From contig NC_089236.1 of NCBI RefSeq assembly GCF_963924675.1, forward strand, positions 62,271,306 through 62,335,305: a stretch of 64,000 bases of DNA, written 5' to 3'. The DNA is from Phocoena phocoena (taxonomy: Eukaryota > Chordata > Mammalia > Artiodactyla > Phocoenidae). The notes beneath the pieces are model-generated. The model searched no databases, was not told the DNA's origin, and saw only the letters and a program-made list of their open reading frames with translations. The translations under genes were made by a program, and so were the position numbers. Below, piece by piece: positions 61,947 through 64,000 of this stretch (its first letter is position 1; each line of letters opens with the position of its first letter).

Positions 61947-62416
61947 CAATGAGGTCACCTCTACTTGAATGTCCTTCCCTCTGCTTTATCCTCTCTCTGG
62001 ATCATCTGCCTGCAAGACAAACCCTCCTTCTTTCCAGAGTATTTCCCCATGTGGGACTACATATGTCTCATTTCCCGTTTTTCAGGATAAGCAAATCAAT
62101 CAAACTGATCCCCGAATGAGGCAGTGAGTGTGCTTGGGGAAAAATATCTTACTCTAAATGGGTGGTTCTAATGGTGGTATTTGCCAGTGCTGTGGCCTGG
62201 CTTTCAGCCTTAGCAGCAGATGAGAATCACCTGAGAATGAATCCAGAGCAGATTTTAAAACATATCAACATGGCCCGGTGTCATGACAAACCAGTTAAAC
62301 CAGAATACCTGGCACTGGGGCTGAGCCATATTTTTTGTTGTTTTGTTTGTGTTTTAAAGTTCCAAAGATGAATCTAATGCTAACATTCAGTGAGGACTGA
62401 GGATCAATCCCTACAA
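61947..62416. other. No gene seen; weak hAT-like traces
   Basis: 'gcagatgagaatcacctgag' near 62217 resembles the interior of a hAT-type MER element. The rest is unassigned. Confidence 0.4.
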
Positions 62417-62617
62417 CAGTGGTTCTCAAAGTGTGGTCTCCAGATCAGCAACAAGAGCACCTGGGAACTTGTCAGAAATGCAGATTCTCAGGCTTCTGAG
62501 AATTCTGTGGGCCTCCAAACCTACAGAATCGGAAACTCCAAGGGTAGGACTGAAGACTCTTTGCTAGCAATACCTCCAGGCGATTCTGACATGCCCGCTC
62601 AAGTTTGAGAATTACTG
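62417..62617 (+). mobile_element. MER5A-like non-autonomous hAT element
   Basis: It starts 'cagtggttctcaaagtgtgg', contains 'cacctgggaacttgtcagaa' and 'tacagaatcggaaactccaa', and ends 'gctcaagtttgagaattactg'. The ends are inverted repeats of each other. Flanking 8-mers do not match, so the target duplication has decayed or the edges shifted. Confidence 0.88.
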
Positions 62618-62639
62618 CATTAGGACAGTCATTCCATGA

Positions 62640-62790
62640 CATTTTGTGAGTCCCTCCTGTGTCCAAGCACTCAGTATATAAAGATGAAAGAACAGTTTAA
62701 AAAATCAAATTTGGTGTGATAAGTACCATTAGGAAAGATTAACCATGTACTATAAAACTCTAGAGGAAGAAACCACGGACAAGGTCATAT
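62640..62790 (-). mobile_element. Probable L2 fragment
   Basis: 'ttttgtgagtccctcctgtg', 'atataaagatgaaagaacag' and 'tggtgtgataagtaccatta' fit the reverse L2 pattern. Confidence 0.5.
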
Positions 62791-63054
62791 CTGGCGGGTC
62801 ATCACAGACCACAGGCTGGCGACTTTAAACCCAAATATTCTGTTTACTTTCCATCTTCTGATGAGAGATCTGCCAACCCAGTTACACAGAGTGAGCCCAA
62901 GACTGAGAGGAATAAATGGCAAGTTGCATTTCCTTATCTGTTGGACCCCACTGCAACTCCAGCCTTTCTCAGAAGTTGACCAGTCAAGGTTTGCTGAATT
63001 TAAAGGCTCTGACCCAGTATGCCCAGCACCCAAGTGAAGCCAGATTCCGACAGA

Positions 63055-63081
63055 CACCCCCCCCCCCCACACACACACACC
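63055..63081 (+). repeat. C homopolymer next to a (CA)n run
   Basis: About 12 C residues followed by about 6 CA units. A likely sequencing-error hot spot. Confidence 0.9.
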
Positions 63082-63209
63082 CTCGGTGTGCGCCAGTTCC
63101 TTCTGGTCCAGGGGTCCCTCATCAGCTAAGCCCAGGTCCTCCCGTGCAACCCAGAAGGAAGGCAAGGAGCAAACGAGAAGCAAGAAAAAGCAGAAGGGCT
63201 GATCTGCTG

Positions 63210-63740
63210 GGGCTTTCCAGGAAGAAGCTTCCGGACGACGGCGCCACTTCCCCGGCCGCTTGCCCCGGCTCCTCCTACCGGGCGCACCTCTGTCTCCGCC
63301 GCCGGCCCGACGCGCGCTCCCAGTGCCCAGCGCGCGCCACGGGAACGCGGGGACCAGCCCTCGCCCGGGAGCGGACAGTCAGGGATCAGAACTGGGCCTG
63401 GGGTTTGGTACTCCCGGCCTCCTGAGGGTGGGGTGGGGGACAGCGAGCCGGCCGCCGCCGGCCAGAGGCGGCCCCTCTCCGCCTCTCCTGGGCGGCCAGG
63501 ACGCGCTGCGCGGTGCGCAGGGAAGCAGGGCGGGGTTTCAGGGTTGCCGGTACCTCTCGGCCTCCTGGGGTCGCCTCCCTTTCTTGCCCCACCTGCTGCG
63601 CCCTTCTTCTGCGTCCTCCCCTTCGCTTGCTCCTTCTTTTCTGCACCCTTCTGCGGCTCTCCTCCCACACAGTGGTTTTAAAGGTGGGAGGGAGCCGCTG
63701 CCGTACTGGACTCCTGACCTTGCACATTCCTGGAAGCACC
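63210..63740. promoter_or_regulatory. CpG island, candidate promoter
   Basis: Base composition changes abruptly to GC-rich with dense CpG: 'cttccggacgacggcgccac', 'ccggcccgacgcgcgctccc', 'gccggccgccgccggccaga' and 'gacgcgctgcgcggtgcgca'. Everywhere else in the window CpG is depleted outside SINEs. SP1-type GGGCGG-like words (for example 'ctgggcggccagg' and 'agggcggggtt') are present, and there is no TATA box. Long open frames on both strands (for example 63126-63668 minus and 63260-63844 plus) are Pro, Arg, Gly and Ala-rich, as expected of any stop-poor GC-rich DNA. I identify no gene. A donor-like 'ggggtgagt' at 63962-63970 would suit a rightward first exon leaving the window. Confidence 0.7.
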
Positions 63741-64000
63741 TTCGAAGTAGGGTTGAAAAAGAAATAGCAAAGGATAAAGCTGCTGGAGACAATCAACGGA
63801 AATTATTTTGGGCATCTCCCACCCACCCCTCCACGCACACCTGAAAATAGAGTGCAAGAGAATCACTGGTTCTGGGCAAAATTCTCAAGCGGACTACATA
63901 AACGCCCAGCTTTGAGTTCCTGGGGAAAGAGTACCCAGGACATACCATTTCCTGGTGGGGAGGGGTGAGTCCCGCAAGGCATAGAACAATGGCGTTCAGT

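Noticed and set aside
62916..63844. Frames of 130-194 codons on both strands in the CpG island
   Set aside because: GC-rich DNA has few stop codons, and the products are low-complexity Pro, Arg, Gly and Ala. A coding first exon cannot be excluded, but no specific frame is supported.
1..64000. CRISPR arrays, operons, ribosome binding sites, prophage or plasmid genes
   Set aside because: The repeats, base composition and lack of dense long genes are those of a mammalian chromosome. No spaced direct-repeat array or bacterial gene organisation is present.

Overview
The window is mammalian nuclear DNA, almost certainly from a cetacean (whale or dolphin). The main evidence is ten tRNA-derived SINEs of the CHR type (start ggcttccctggtgg, RNA polymerase III A and B boxes, GC-rich body, A tail), one member of a second SINE type, and three copies of a cetartiodactyl-type LINE-1 3' end. 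Many copies still have intact target-site duplications. I found no bacterial, viral, organellar, CRISPR, rRNA or tRNA genes, and no protein-coding gene that I can name. Nearly all long open frames are antisense or shadow frames of repeats. This looks like intergenic or long-intron sequence, with a CpG-island promoter candidate at the right edge.

Layout. 0-7.7 kb: an old L2 fragment (405-1480), then mostly unique AT-rich DNA. 7.7-8.8 kb: a 1.1 kb polypurine (GGGA)n array. 9-21 kb: a young truncated L1, MaLR LTRs, an L2 split by a SINE, a reverse-oriented ERV LTR, MIRs, and a small GC3-rich open frame on the minus strand (18849-19022). 21-26 kb: largely unique sequence containing two DR1-type nuclear-receptor motifs 41 bp apart. 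26-34 kb: a hAT element with a perfect 8-bp duplication, a Tigger-like element inside an L2, an LTR-like block split by a SINE, and several SINE and L1 insertions. 34.5-39.7 kb: a MaLR LTR and a nested set of old L1 pieces. 40-46 kb: mostly unique. 46.9-50.6 kb: L2, L1 and LTR remnants with SINEs inside. 50.6-63 kb: unique sequence with MIR, L2, MER5-like and microsatellite pieces. 63.2-63.75 kb: a CpG island.

The history is layered: L2, MIR, hAT and Tigger fossils first; MaLR and ERV LTRs and old L1s next; then cetartiodactyl L1 and CHR SINEs, which are repeatedly inserted into the older repeats. The best candidates for unexplained function are the DR1 pair, the 57-codon frame, the CpG island and the GGGA array. 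I see no convincing new multi-gene system. All family names come from memory of consensus sequences and were not checked by a search.
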